Source: Whitmania pigra
Lineage: Eukaryota > Annelida > Clitellata > Hirudinida > Haemopidae
DNA: 64,000 nt
Reading direction: 5' to 3'
Assembly (NCBI GenBank): GCA_021613335.1
Contig: JAJTWR010000254.1
Span: forward strand, 272,501-336,500
The translations under genes and the position numbers were made by a program. Below are positions 42,001-54,035 of this stretch, piece after piece. The notes below the pieces were generated by a model. It had not been told where the DNA came from and did no database searches. It saw only the letters and a program-made list of their open reading frames with translations. Each line of letters begins with the position of its first letter. The first letter of the stretch is position 1.

Positions 42001-45000
42001 CCTATCTTTTGAACACACTAAATTAGGTCTAAAATTTGTTATTTTATTGAGTAAGTATATTTTATATAAATTATTTTCAGTTGAACCTTTGCTCAAACTG
42101 ATTTCATCTAACATGTCGTGCAATGATCCTGCGCTTTTAAAAGCAATATCATTTTTCATGGCCAATTTATCATATGATAGCCAAAAATGTTGCAGGTGAG
42201 GCAAAAATACTTTTACAGTTTTAAATGTGATAGTAAAATTCATTAATTTTATAATTGGCCTATTTAAACTTAGTTATAAGTTAATTAATCTGGTAAGACA
42301 CAGAATGGCATTTAGCGAAGACTATTCGTTGATGCGATCAGGTTGATGGCAATCTCCGACGTGGCACCAGTTGTCATTAGTTTGCTGAAATGTTCGAGCG
42401 AAGAAGCGTTGATGGACACGTGCAGCTTGGTTTGCAACCTCTCGTCTTGTTTTGAGTCGAGATCAAATATCACTTCATATGGTGTTGTTCCTCCCTTGGT
42501 TGAACTGCTTAAAAGCCAGTTAGTTCGCTGTTTATTATGTAATGTCATATTAATTATGACTCATGCAGACATGACATAATTTTAAAGCTCATAACAGCTC
42601 ACAGAGTGTTATAATTTTCACTTTGAATTTTGTGAATGTTAATCGTTAGTTTTGGGAGCTAACTAAATGATCTGAGTTATGTGGATTGTAGTTGAACAAC
42701 ATGACTCCATCGTTTTTAGACTTTTGTCATCAGATTCACCTTCGCTTACACCAGAAGTACAAAGTAACTCAGAAACAGATCCGAATAATCAAAACAGGTA
42801 AATATTTTTGTTGATGGCTTCTGCTAATTTAACTTTTAAACTGCAGTTTAAATTTGATTACATAATTTACTCTTTTTTTTTTTAATACTAATTTATGCTT
42901 CAGTTTAAGTTGTTGAGAGATATGTTGGATTTATTTTATAATTAAGGAATGCATTAAAACAAGACGAATGAATTAAAACTAAGTTTGATTTTGAAATGGA
43001 AGGCATTGTAAAAATTTGTATGATGACTTGTATGTAAAACAAGCATATTTTAAAACTTGTTCAAACTGCAAGCATTATGCCAATGCAGGATGCTTGAGAA
43101 TTCAAAATATGTTTTTGTATGGTTTTAGAGCATAAAAAGTGGCCTGAAATGATACTAGTAACTCAATACAAATATGGATGTTGTTCATTTAAGACAATTT
43201 AAGGATATTAAAAAAAGATAAATGGTTCTTTATAATAGAAATTGAAGTTCTTAACCACTAGAACCACATATGTTATAAATGCAATTTTTAAATGCTTTGA
43301 TAAATGTTGACAGTTTAAATAGGCTTCCTTTCCAAGAATCTTATGCTCTTATTGAGAAAATCTTGTTCGCTCTTGCTTGCCTCTCACTTGACCAGAGTGT
43401 CCAAAATCAGGTCAGAAATAACTAGTTTTATGCTTTTGTGGAGTCATAACCTGCGTGACTTTCATGTAATTTATGATTTTTCACCTCTACAGATTTTAGA
43501 GACTGGTGTGGTGAAGGAGATTGTCTGTCTCATGAATTCCAGTCATTTGAAGGTCCAAAAAGCAGCCTCACTTCTTGTTTCAAGACTGGCCACCAATAAG
43601 GATGCAGTTGAGAAAATCTACGAATTTGGGTAAGTTTTGTGATTTGATGTAGGGCTGATGAATGTTCATCTTTTAGATTGATTTTAGATTAAGCCATCTC
43701 CAATTGAAAAATAATATCTAATCTGTAAACAATATTAAAAATAATAAGTAATATACAATAAATCATTAATATTTCAAAAAAGTGGAAAAATGCAAGTGTA
43801 CATGTAGAGAGCTATAGCAATAACTGTTAATAAACTGTGTGCATTTGTTCTGCATTTGATTTTTCTTTATATAATCATTAACATGCTCCAGTGGATTGCA
43901 AATACTTTATGACATTCACAAATCAAGAAGCCGAAACAATGAGTTTTCAAGACGAGCCTTGAATCAACTGTACAGGTTTAAACCGGTGGAGAAATTTACA
44001 TTTCAAGGATTTTTATGTAAATTTTGTTAATTCTATTTTTTTTTATAAATTCTTAAATAGTAACTTAAAGCCAATTAGGCCACAAACAAAAGTGTGAATC
44101 AGTTGATCTTGATCAATGTCTCCTCAATTTTGAAATGTTTCAAGATACAATTTGTTTGAAACAATAGCTTATGAAGATGAAATTAAAGATGGGTTTTATG
44201 ATATTGGACAAAATAATTCTGATAAAGTTCCTCTGAGTATCCTGAAACCTCTTGAAGATTATTTATGCGAGGATGTAAATAACAGATTGAGAGCTGTTTA
44301 CATTGTTAATCCCAAACCACCCAAGTAAGGAACTGAAACAAAACAAACAATAATTATTATAATCACTACTGACAAGAATTATTTTAACTCTTTGCAGAAA
44401 TGTCGCTGATAAATTAGCCGAAGATGCAGAGAAGACGTCAGTCAGCTCCAAACTAAGCATTTCAGCAGCGCAAAAAAATTCTACAAACAAGAAGTGACTT
44501 TTATTCAAATTCACTTGAAATCATTTTTACATTTTGTTTCTACAAATAATTTCATATTTAAATCAGAAAAAAATCAATAAAGAAGTCTGAAGTACCAATT
44601 CCACAAAATGAAATCACTACAGTCTCACCTGAAGCTGAGGCTGAAATTGAAACAAAACTTCCAAATATTCCCGAAGATTTGGAATTGTTTAACTTGATCG
44701 ATAAATGTCAAAGGGAACTGGCTAGCCTACCAACAACAAAACATCAAATAGTTGGTCTTGCAAGGTTTGGACATTTCAAGCATGGCAACTAATGTAGCAA
44801 TAATAGTGATTATTAGTCGTCCACAGTTATGTAATTATTAAATCCGGAACTATTGTAGGTTTTTAATAGTGTTTAACCTTTCCTTACACATACACTGAAA
44901 CTCACTTATCACAGATCTATGATGACATCTATTAGCTATCTTCTTGCAAAATATATTCATAAAATCATCGGCTAAACAGTAAATCATAATCTCCTTGACA

Positions 45001-45742
45001 ATGTGAAGTATGAATGAAACTTTCTGGGTATTCAATTTAGATGTTAGCCACAAGATCCATTACCTTTTGAATGAATATTTTAGCTTGGTGTCAGATGCAA
45101 TGGGCGGTCAGATCTTGAAGCAATACCTGAATGGCTTTGAATGGGACAACCACATCAAAGACCTGATGCAGCAGAGTAACCTGGTTCCACTTGGAAGGAT
45201 AAAATGTGGAATACATTTTCACAGGGCTCTGCTCTTCAAGGTTTGTTGATGCCTTTTCCCGTCAACGCATTCTTTGTTTTACTTACATCGCATTGATTAA
45301 TGGATTCTTGCTTCATTGTGATGATGCTTGATTTGAAGGTTCTTGCAGACCGTCTCAAAGTGCCTTGTAGTTTGAGCAGGAGAGAGTTTAACAGGGGCTT
45401 TGTTGAAGTTATCTTGATGGAGGAAAGAGTCTTGTTCTCACCAGTACCTTTCACTTGCTTTTTTCTTAATGCTTATTTGAATTACATTTTCCAAGTTGCT
45501 AATTTCTTTGCTATATATTACAAAGTTAATTAAAGTCAAGTAGGACCCATATGAGTGGCCCCTTCAAAAATTAGTTCCAGTTCTTGCATAATAAAATCAT
45601 GTAACTTCTAATGCAATTGCAGGAATGTCAAAAGCATGTTGAGCAGCTTGTACCAGAAAGGTTCATTGTGGATGTTATTTTCCAGCCAGGTCGTCTCATC
45701 CCTGTTGACTCCTGTGAAGCCAAAATTTACACTTCCTTGTAA
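39005..45742 (+). CDS. ARMC3: Armadillo repeat-containing protein 3 (ARMC3)
   Basis: Twenty-two exons: 39005-39025, 39093-39207, 39265-39393, 39458-39529, 39829-40004, 40284-40410, 40639-40778, 41056-41194, 41389-41487, 41595-41753, 42081-42195, 42342-about 42514, 42692-42797, 43314-43410, 43493-43629, 43892-43975, 44145-44324, 44398-44493, 44567-44764, 45084-45240, 45339-45443 and 45623-45742 (TAA), about 914 residues (human 872). The N-terminal two thirds are armadillo repeats (CLQSEDPDIVKNALQTMALV, VVPPLVELLKS, ETGVVKEIVCLM). The C-terminus is the EDR1-type domain: FEWDNHIKDL, LVPLGRIKCGIHFHRALLFK, VLADRLKVPCSLSRREFNR, VDVIFQPGRLIP. ARMC3 is linked to sperm flagella in mammals. A Lys/Glu-rich insertion lies in exon 8. 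The exon 12-13 junction is not resolved with a GT donor. A GC donor at 42515 would keep frame. Confidence 0.92.
40066..40164. repeat. Imperfect (GATAAT/AAT)n repeat in ARMC3 intron 5
   Basis: A run of GATAATGGT units grading into AAC and AAT triplets, about 60 bases downstream of the exon 5 donor. It stays open in the exon frame for about 60 codons (Asn/Asp-rich), but the next exon joins at the upstream donor and continues the armadillo repeats. Confidence 0.85.
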
Positions 45743-48381
45743 TCACCTGCCATTTCAAAACATGTTTGACATTTCAAATTTCATGTCGATCTTTGACGCT
45801 GCGGATAATGAAATAAAAAGATGACAATGCATGTGGTTTTATTGAACTTGGTAAAGAAGCGACTTGTATGCTAATTAAAGCGTCTTTCATGTGCATTAAA
45901 TCACGTTAATTAGCGCTTATCGCTATGTCAGGCATGTAAAATCAATGACATTTTGACGATAAAACTCTGAGAAGAAAGCGCTTATGAAGTATTTAAAAAG
46001 GTCTTTTTGCTGAGTTTTTCCACTTGGATCTTCGCTTCTCCGACGCTATGACCCGACAATGTCTACTGCGCAAATTCTACTACGTAAGTAAGTTTATTGG
46101 TATTTAAATGAAGTCATGGCCAGGGCCAAATGTTGTTGTTCTGCGCCTCATAAAATTGCTTACTTAATCAACGACCGTTAATTGATAGATTGTATTACCT
46201 TATAATATTTTGCATCAAATGGTTGATGTCATTTTCGCGTCTAATTCGAATCAAGTTCCTGCATTTATTCAGAATGCAACCAAAAAGCTTCTAATTTATT
46301 TGTTAGTCGTGTTAAATGCCGACGGTGGATTTTCGTTTACTTCTTTTTGTCGAGCGCGGTGGTCGAGAACTGCCACCCGAATTTATTTTTTTTGTTATAA
46401 TGTGTTAATAATTCCACGTTATTTGCATGCAGATGTCACATGAACCTCCTAATTTATTTAATTAATTTATTTATTTACACCCTACGATGTACATGATGTG
46501 ATTTGGCATAAAGTTGGTCATTGTCCTTAAACTGCATTACGGCATATTTAACAAAATGTGTGTTCTGTCCAAGATTTATTCTTTCGACATTCGGTCTGAA
46601 CCGTGGAAGGTCAAATTAGATGTGACTTGAGGAGATTCTGATTAACATCAACCAAATCAATAAAAAAAAATCCATCGAAGCAAGATCTTGAGTTGCAATT
46701 TGTGCTTGTATTTGTCAGATTTTTTTTATTGCCTTACTTCTACATAAGTAGTCAGAAACGGAATCAGGAACGGCTTTGAAATTGAGCAGGTGGTCCTTCC
46801 AAATAATCTCGTTATTCAACGGACAATATATCAGTTAATATACATTCAAAGGAGTTATTCAAAGGTTGAGGAGGCCTGCAGAGACGTCATTTCAGCTTTT
46901 TCTTGCGCATAAGATGAGGATATGACTTTTTTGCACCTCCAAATGACAGCCCCGGTCCCTCCCCTTCCTATCGGGCATACGCAACAAAATACACAACGCC
47001 CAACCATATTTTGCTTGAGCATATCTTGAGCTCAAGCGATAAAGGGCTTTCACCACCTTCTTTTAATTTGTTAATTAGTGAGGATCTAAGCACATCCGGA
47101 ATTCCAGACATCTACAATTATATGTACATTAATGTTGTTATTTTGAACACTTCACTGAATTGCAAAATGTCCAACTGAGTCGCACAAAAGTTCCAGACAT
47201 CTGGTTCAGTCCGACACCTATACAATGGTTTCATACTCCTCATTTAAAAACATACCGCCAAAAATTTAAAACTTCGAAGTCCATGAAGTAGTTAATATTG
47301 ACAATTCTTTAGCTGCTAAGTTTAAGTCAGCTGCTATCAAATAAATGATTTTTTGTAAAATTTAAGGCAATTTTTATGAGTTTTTAGAGGTTAAGAATAA
47401 ATTCGTCCAGAGAAGGCGGGCGAAAGTTTGCAATTATTCCGTACAATGGGCTACTTGTCGGTCGTGGCTTCGTTGTAGCGTATTAAGCGGTTCACGTTCA
47501 ATTCAATAATTGTATTTTCTAGGTCCGAGAATCAGCTCCCAATCAGGATAAGAAGGTTTTGGGATTCTGATTTCTCCTGCAATAATGTGTTAGAAATTTT
47601 TATTGTAGCTGTCTTTTTTTTTTCTGAAGCTTCTTTGTCTTGTCGTTGGATAGTGATAATAAGTAGTTTTGTGGAGGTAGGTTCTTGCAGTTGAGTCTCG
47701 GTAAAGCTTAAAGTATTGTTGATTAAGAAGATAATTTTATTTGCCCGTTGCAAGTTTTGATCAAGCTCGTTTTAGAAGTTGTCGGTTTTTGAAGTTGAGA
47801 ACTAGAGCTCCGATATATATATATATTTTGCATACTCAATGTGTTTTTTCTACTTACATGGAACTCGAATCAACAGCTTACATGGTGAGTTTAATGATTG
47901 GATGTTTTGTCTAATTTACGTAGACAATGTCATTATTTTATCGAATCCCATCAAATAGATGTTTGTCATGATTTGTTTCGTCGGTGCCCTTTTTTTAAAA
48001 TTATGCAAGAATTATGTTAAGAAGTGCATGGAAAGGTTTTTTTTCTGATTGTTGAACAAACCAAAAATTAAAAAAAGTCAAGATTTTGCAAAAGTAGGGC
48101 CTGAGCAACATCAGATCTTAACATTTGCAGATTTTGTGGTCGATGGCCCCAAATAAGTATTTCATTATTGCGTTCATCGCAGCCCAATTAAAACATCCCT
48201 CCTACTCAACATCTCACTTGCTCTTTCTCTCTACTTTCGTGGACATGCTGCATCAGCCTGAGAGTTGAACCCGGAGCCAATAAATAACTGAAGTCATACA
48301 TTCAAGAGAAATGTCTATCTCGAGCATTGTCAGTTTCTTAAGTAATTGCTGTCTCCCCTGCTGATTTTGTAACAATTCCAG
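45743..48381. other. Intergenic region between ARMC3 and septin
   Basis: About 2.6 kb with the ARMC3 3' untranslated region and the presumed septin promoter. The septin start codon sits three bases after an acceptor-like AG, so a non-coding first exon probably lies here. It was not located. Short repeats (ATTT runs at 46450-46485, AT run at 47813-47826) only. Confidence 0.5.
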
Positions 48382-51042
48382 AAAATGAACACGGGCAGAA
48401 CGCCTCGTCTTCAGCCCGACTTAAAGAGACTTGCCGTTATCAGAAGCAGAAAAAATGATGCTTCAAATAATGATAACAGAGAAGAAGGAGATGGTCTGAG
48501 TCACTTGGATGAACACTCTGTGGATGAGAAGGATAACATGTCAGTTTCATCATTTTCATCTGGTTCTTCTGTCAGCAACAGCATGAGTGGTGAGATACAA
48601 TCGTACATACAAAACTCCTCTGGAAGGAACAGACTTCCTGTACCTAAGAAGTCTTTTAAAGGAATTGTTGGTAATGAGAAGTTGGGGTCGAGTGGATTTA
48701 ATGCAGGAAGGCATGAGGATGATAATGGGATTATTGCTGATGAGGTGAGTCATTACAAGCAGTGTCATTCAAATTTAGAGCTTGGGGAAACATTAAACTA
48801 ATTAAAATAAAATAAGCGATGTTGATTTTGGAGTCTTCAAGTCATATTTTTGGAGATTGAATGTTTTGAATGACTTGAGGTGCTGAATCACATCTGATAT
48901 TTATTATCAGTGAAATGATTGCAAAAAGTGAATCAGTATGAATGTAGATCCTGATAGTCTGTTTTTGTTGTTATTCTTGCTCTTATTTATTTTTACTTTG
49001 AATGCTGTTACTTTTAGAAACATGTTTGACTGAATTTGTGAGCTTAAAGTTTACCTTGTTTAGTACTTTTTATATAGCTTTATTGCCTCACACAACATAA
49101 TCCTATCATGAGGCTATTCGTGTTTCAACGTTGAACTGGAAATATTTTTATTTCTCTACAATGTTCAGTGAAAAGTTATCCAAACAACTGAAGGACTCAA
49201 TTTTGTTGGAGTTAAACAATGTCACAACATGTAAACATGATGCTTTAATAGCTGAAAATTGCCATCCGATGTTTTCATTGTCTGTTTCAGTTGTAAGCCC
49301 AGGGAGTAATTTGTTTTTGAACATTAAAACAGGGCTTCTACATCCTCTGTACGAAAATCATTTGACCGAATTTATGCCATTCATTGCTTCATCTTTAAAT
49401 TGTCTGTTTTTTGCCAATGAGAAATTACTTAAGCACTCATCTGAGAGTGTTTAACATCTTTAACTCTTGCACTTTTTAGAATTTCTCATTTTTTGGCTGA
49501 CATGCACATCCTAATTAGTTCCAAAAATAAACTTAACTTGCTTTGAATATTCAATGAGTCATCCTTGTAAGAATGGTACAGTAATTCCTATATTAGTGTT
49601 TAACCAACTCGTTTCAACTTTCAGTCTCGAAAGGAAGCCAGGGAAGCGTTCTTGAGATCGGAAACCATGGGCTTGAGCAAGAAGCTTGACCCATCATCTG
49701 TCAACCCAGAGCAGAACAACATATCCTCCAACCACGAGAAGGATGCCTTGCCACAGAAATATTCCGCCAATTCGACCGCTCCCGTTATTTCTTTGCCCTC
49801 GATCAATCACTCGGCAACAGTCGTGGCCAGCAACAAAAGTAAAAGTTTGAAGGAGCAGGAATCCTACGTTGGATTTGCAAACCTCCCGAACCAAGTGTAC
49901 AGGAAGTCAGTGAAACGGGGATTCGAATTCACTCTCATGCTCGTGGGTTGGTTCACAGAATTGCATTGAAACTTTCATTGTTTCAAGATAAACAACTTGT
50001 TTGGAAATGCAAAATATGAGTTTTATTTTAATCATTGAATGGCAACAAGTTTTGACAGGAATCATTTGAATGCTTCGATAATAAATAGCCACAGAATTCC
50101 TTTTATTTCCTACACGATAAGCGGGCACAAAAATTATTCGACATAACAGCCAATTATGTTGAGCATTAACCCTGATTCAATTATAACTCCTAACAACTCG
50201 ATTGGATCACTGTGCTTGTCTTATTTCAGGCCTGTTACTTGATTAGCAATATGCAACTAAGAAACTAGAATTCATTCTGTAAAATTGAATCCGTCCTCAC
50301 CATAATGTTAATTACATTGTTGCAGTCGCAGTTAATATTTGATCTTAAACTGGCATTACAAGTGCAAACCAATTGCAAAGTTGTTTAATATGCTGCCCTA
50401 ACCTTTTAGGCAAAAATATAATTAGTAACTATCACTTTTAATTAGGCACTAATCGCTTTCGTGTTGCAGGAGAATCTGGTTTGGGAAAATCCACTCTCAT
50501 GAACTCCATGTTCCTGACAGATCTCTACAACGCTCAGTACCCTGGCCCATCACTGAGATCTCAGAAAACTGTCAAGGTGGGTCATTTAAAAAGCTTGGGG
50601 GTGTTTGAGGCCTGAATTTGATCAAGTCGTGGTACCAAGTTTAAGTGATGCAATTCATTCTCTTGTGACCTCATATTTCTCTGCATACGATCCTGTCTGG
50701 AACTATTCATGCTATCATTATCAACTCTTGCGTCTGCTTTGAGCTCTGAGTCATGTAGTGGGATGATGAATTTCTTCTGATGAAAGGTTAACAATCGAAC
50801 AACAGGTGGAGAAGATGCAGGTGGTGTTGAAAGAGGGAGGAGTTCAGCTCAAGTTGACAGTGGTTGACACTCCTGGATTTGGAGATTCTGTGGACAACAC
50901 CAATTGGTAAGTAACCTTTAGGTTGATGTCATCATCCAAATAATCAATTCACCATTCCTGATGATCTGAAAGCATTCGAGGAAAGTTTTTATTGCGCAAT
51001 AGAATAATAATAATGATGATGATGATAATAATAATAATAATA

Positions 51043-51098
<56 letters not shown>

Positions 51099-54035
51099 GC
51101 TTTTGAGGCGTTAGTGCTGTTGGTCTTGTTCACTATGTTGATTAAATTAGTGAATGGTTCACTTCCAAGCTATGAACGTTTGTGCTGATGATTAAAATTT
51201 TACTCAATCCTCATGAATATGTATGAGCTAATGATCTTGTATTAAGGACTACATTTGTTGATGGCATTTGACCTTCTCTGATTTAACAGCTTGTTGATTT
51301 GTTTGTCATTATGATGGATTGATGTTATGGAGTCATTTTTAATTGAGGAATATGAAGCCAACGTTATGTTTTTTAAGCATTAACGCTTGCATCCCTTAAG
51401 CTGGTTCCATTTGTTGATGCATAGTGAATGCGTTTGATGTGCCTGATGGTTATCATCTGAAATATTTAGCGAAGAACAATTACTGCACTGTGCTTAATTA
51501 ATATGCGGAATGACGAGCATTGTTTGTTAGGATCCTTTGTCACGTGTAGGTGTCCATGCTTGTTATGGGATGTCATTGTGCTTTCTATAACTCTTTCTCT
51601 AGCTTCCAAAGTCTTCCATGTTTAAACTTAATTAAGGAAAAATTCCTCATCAAAATTATTGTTGCTGTAATAACTTTTTTATCTAATTGTTTTCAGCTGG
51701 AAGCCTATAATCGACTACATAGACGAGCAGTACAACTTGTACTTAAATGCCGAATCAAGAGTCATCAGGCAGGTCAATGAGGACACCAGAGTTCACTGTT
51801 GCCTTTATTTCATCTCTCCAAATGGTCATGGGTCAGTTTAAAGGGCTTTCTGTGATTGTTTTTCTTGATTTCATTGAAGTGCATTTTGATGAACTTTTAG
51901 ACTCCATTGAGTAGATGTACAACCCACTGTAGGCTTTGTACAATTGATTTGATACATCAATGCACGAATGAATCCAGTACCACGCAAACTACACCATGAA
52001 AAGATGGATGATGTCTTTTTTTATTATCTTGTGAGGCCAAATCATTCACTAGAAAATTAAATCCTCAACTTCTCACACTTGTGAAGGATTGTATTTCATG
52101 TGCGTGTGTGTGTGTGTTGGCAGAAATAGTTGATTGCTTTTCAAATGCTGTGATTTTCAAGCATGAGGTTTGAGTTAACATTAAACATTACAGCTTAAAA
52201 CCTCTTGACATCGAAGTGATGAAGCAACTGCACGAGAAAGTGAACATCATTCCCCTCATCTCGAAAGCCGATTCGATGACCGTCGAGGAGTGCAAAAACT
52301 TCAAGAAGATTGTGAGCACTCCAGCCCCTTTTCTCTTCCTTGATTTTTAATTATGTTTTACTTTAATAATTGTCCATCATTCAGATAATGGACGAGATAG
52401 CACAACACAACATCAAGATCTATGAATTTCCAGATTGTGAGGATGAAGACGAGCAGAAAGTTATGAAAAAGATGAAGGCAGGTTCTTTTTCTGGAATATT
52501 TTCCACGTGTATGCTTCATTTGGATGTAACTTGATTACCAGGAGAGAATCCCGTTCGCTGTTGTTGGCAGCAACACGGTCATTGATGTCGGCGGAAAAAA
52601 GGTTCGAGCAAGGTCGTATCCCTGGGGAGTAGTTGAAGGTTGTTTAGAACTGGTGCACTTTAAATGTCTGACATTCTGTTTATTGCTCCGGTTAATATTA
52701 GTGACGCCGTGATAAAAAGTGGATTGTTACACGATAAAGTAAAATGATTGTGAGAAATAAACATTTTAATATCGGCTTATTATTAGCGAGATTAGATTTC
52801 AGTTCCACCATCTCGTTCTCACGAATGACTTGTTGTTTTCTTTCAGTGGAAAACCTCGAGCACAATGACTTCCTTTCCCTGAGAAACATGCTCATCAGGT
52901 GAGTCATCACCACCATTTTGTATTCTTTCATATTCACTCAAGTCCTTCTCCGTTTCTCTTGCTTTTGTTCACCTACATTCTCACTAGCATTGAGATTATG
53001 TTAAATATGGCCATTAAATATTTAAATTGTGGTGGTGATGATGAATAATTAATAATTAATATTTGATTCTTAAGAACGCATTTGCACGATCTGAAAGACG
53101 TCACCAACAACGTCCATTACGAGAATTTTCGTTACGACAAGCTTCTAACTTCTGTCGGAACTGAGAAGAATGGAAAAGTGTCATTGGACAAGTTTGAGTT
53201 ATTTTATTACATTAGGATTCCTTGTGTTAGATTTTTACTATGAAGTTGAAAATATTAAGAATGACTTGTAACTCAAAGTAAAAAGGGTTATACTTATAGT
53301 ATAATTACTCATAAGGTTCTATTATAAAGTGATATGTTTAGAACAACAACGCTAAGCTACTACTGGATCCATTTTCTGAGATCCACTTTTAAACATCATC
53401 GAGACTTGTGGAAAAACATATTGAAATCCTCTTTCAGGAGTCCTCTGCTTCAGATTGAAGAGGAAAAGAGAGAGCATGAGGAGAAATTGAAGAGGATGGA
53501 AGCAGAAATGCATGCTGTCTTTGAAGCCAAGGTCCAGGAAAAAAGAAATAAACTGCAGGAATCTGATACTGAGGTATGTCTTGGTATACGATGATGATGA
53601 AAGTGGTGGTGCTGGTGATGATGGTTACGAGTAATTATCTGATGGGGTTCATGACGATTCAAAGAGCTGATTCATCCATGATCACAACACAGCTTTTATG
53701 ACGAGGTAATTGTTCTTGAACAGCTTCGGAGAAGACAAGAACAGATGATGAAGAGTTTGGAGCAGCAGGAAGCTGAGTTTTTAGAGATGAAAAAAGCTTT
53801 CAATGCTGAAAGAGATACTTGGGAGGAACAGATAAAACAGCACGAAGCTGAACTCACAAGGTTTGCATCTTTTCAACTGAGCTTCATTTTAAACTTCTGT
53901 CAAAATTTGAGTTATTCAATTATATCCATTCTTGAAGATGGGTGATAATATAATTGCTGTTAAACATAGTTTCTGCTAAATGCTATGATTAATGCTTTCA
54001 GCACACTGAAGAAGAAAAAGACTCTTTTCAGCTAA
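48382..54035 (+). CDS. SEPT7: Septin (septin-7 type) with long N-terminal extension
   Basis: Thirteen exons: 48382-48744 (ATG 48385), 49625-49946, 50470-50576, 50806-50906, 51697-51831, 52194-52311, 52385-52477, 52542-52638, 52847-52898, 53075-53191, 53438-53573, 53724-53860 and 54002-54035 (TAA), about 602 residues. Septins are GTP-binding proteins that form hetero-oligomeric filaments in cytokinesis and cortical organisation. The core starts at about residue 201 with [20 protein letters not shown]. GTPase motifs are GESGLGKST (G1), DTPGFGD (G3) and SKAD (G4), followed by [15 protein letters not shown] and [14 protein letters not shown]. The tail is a coiled coil ([20 protein letters not shown] onward) ending [11 protein letters not shown]. 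The first 200 residues are Ser/Asn-rich and low in structure, roughly 170 longer than human SEPT7. The exon 7 donor is GC (52478). Possible alternative 3' exons lie at 54421 and 54703. Confidence 0.94.
51001..51099. repeat. (TAA)n microsatellite in septin intron 4
   Basis: AAT/TAA repeat with a short GAT block at its left end, about 100 bases in all, roughly 95 bases downstream of the exon 4 donor. Confidence 0.95.
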
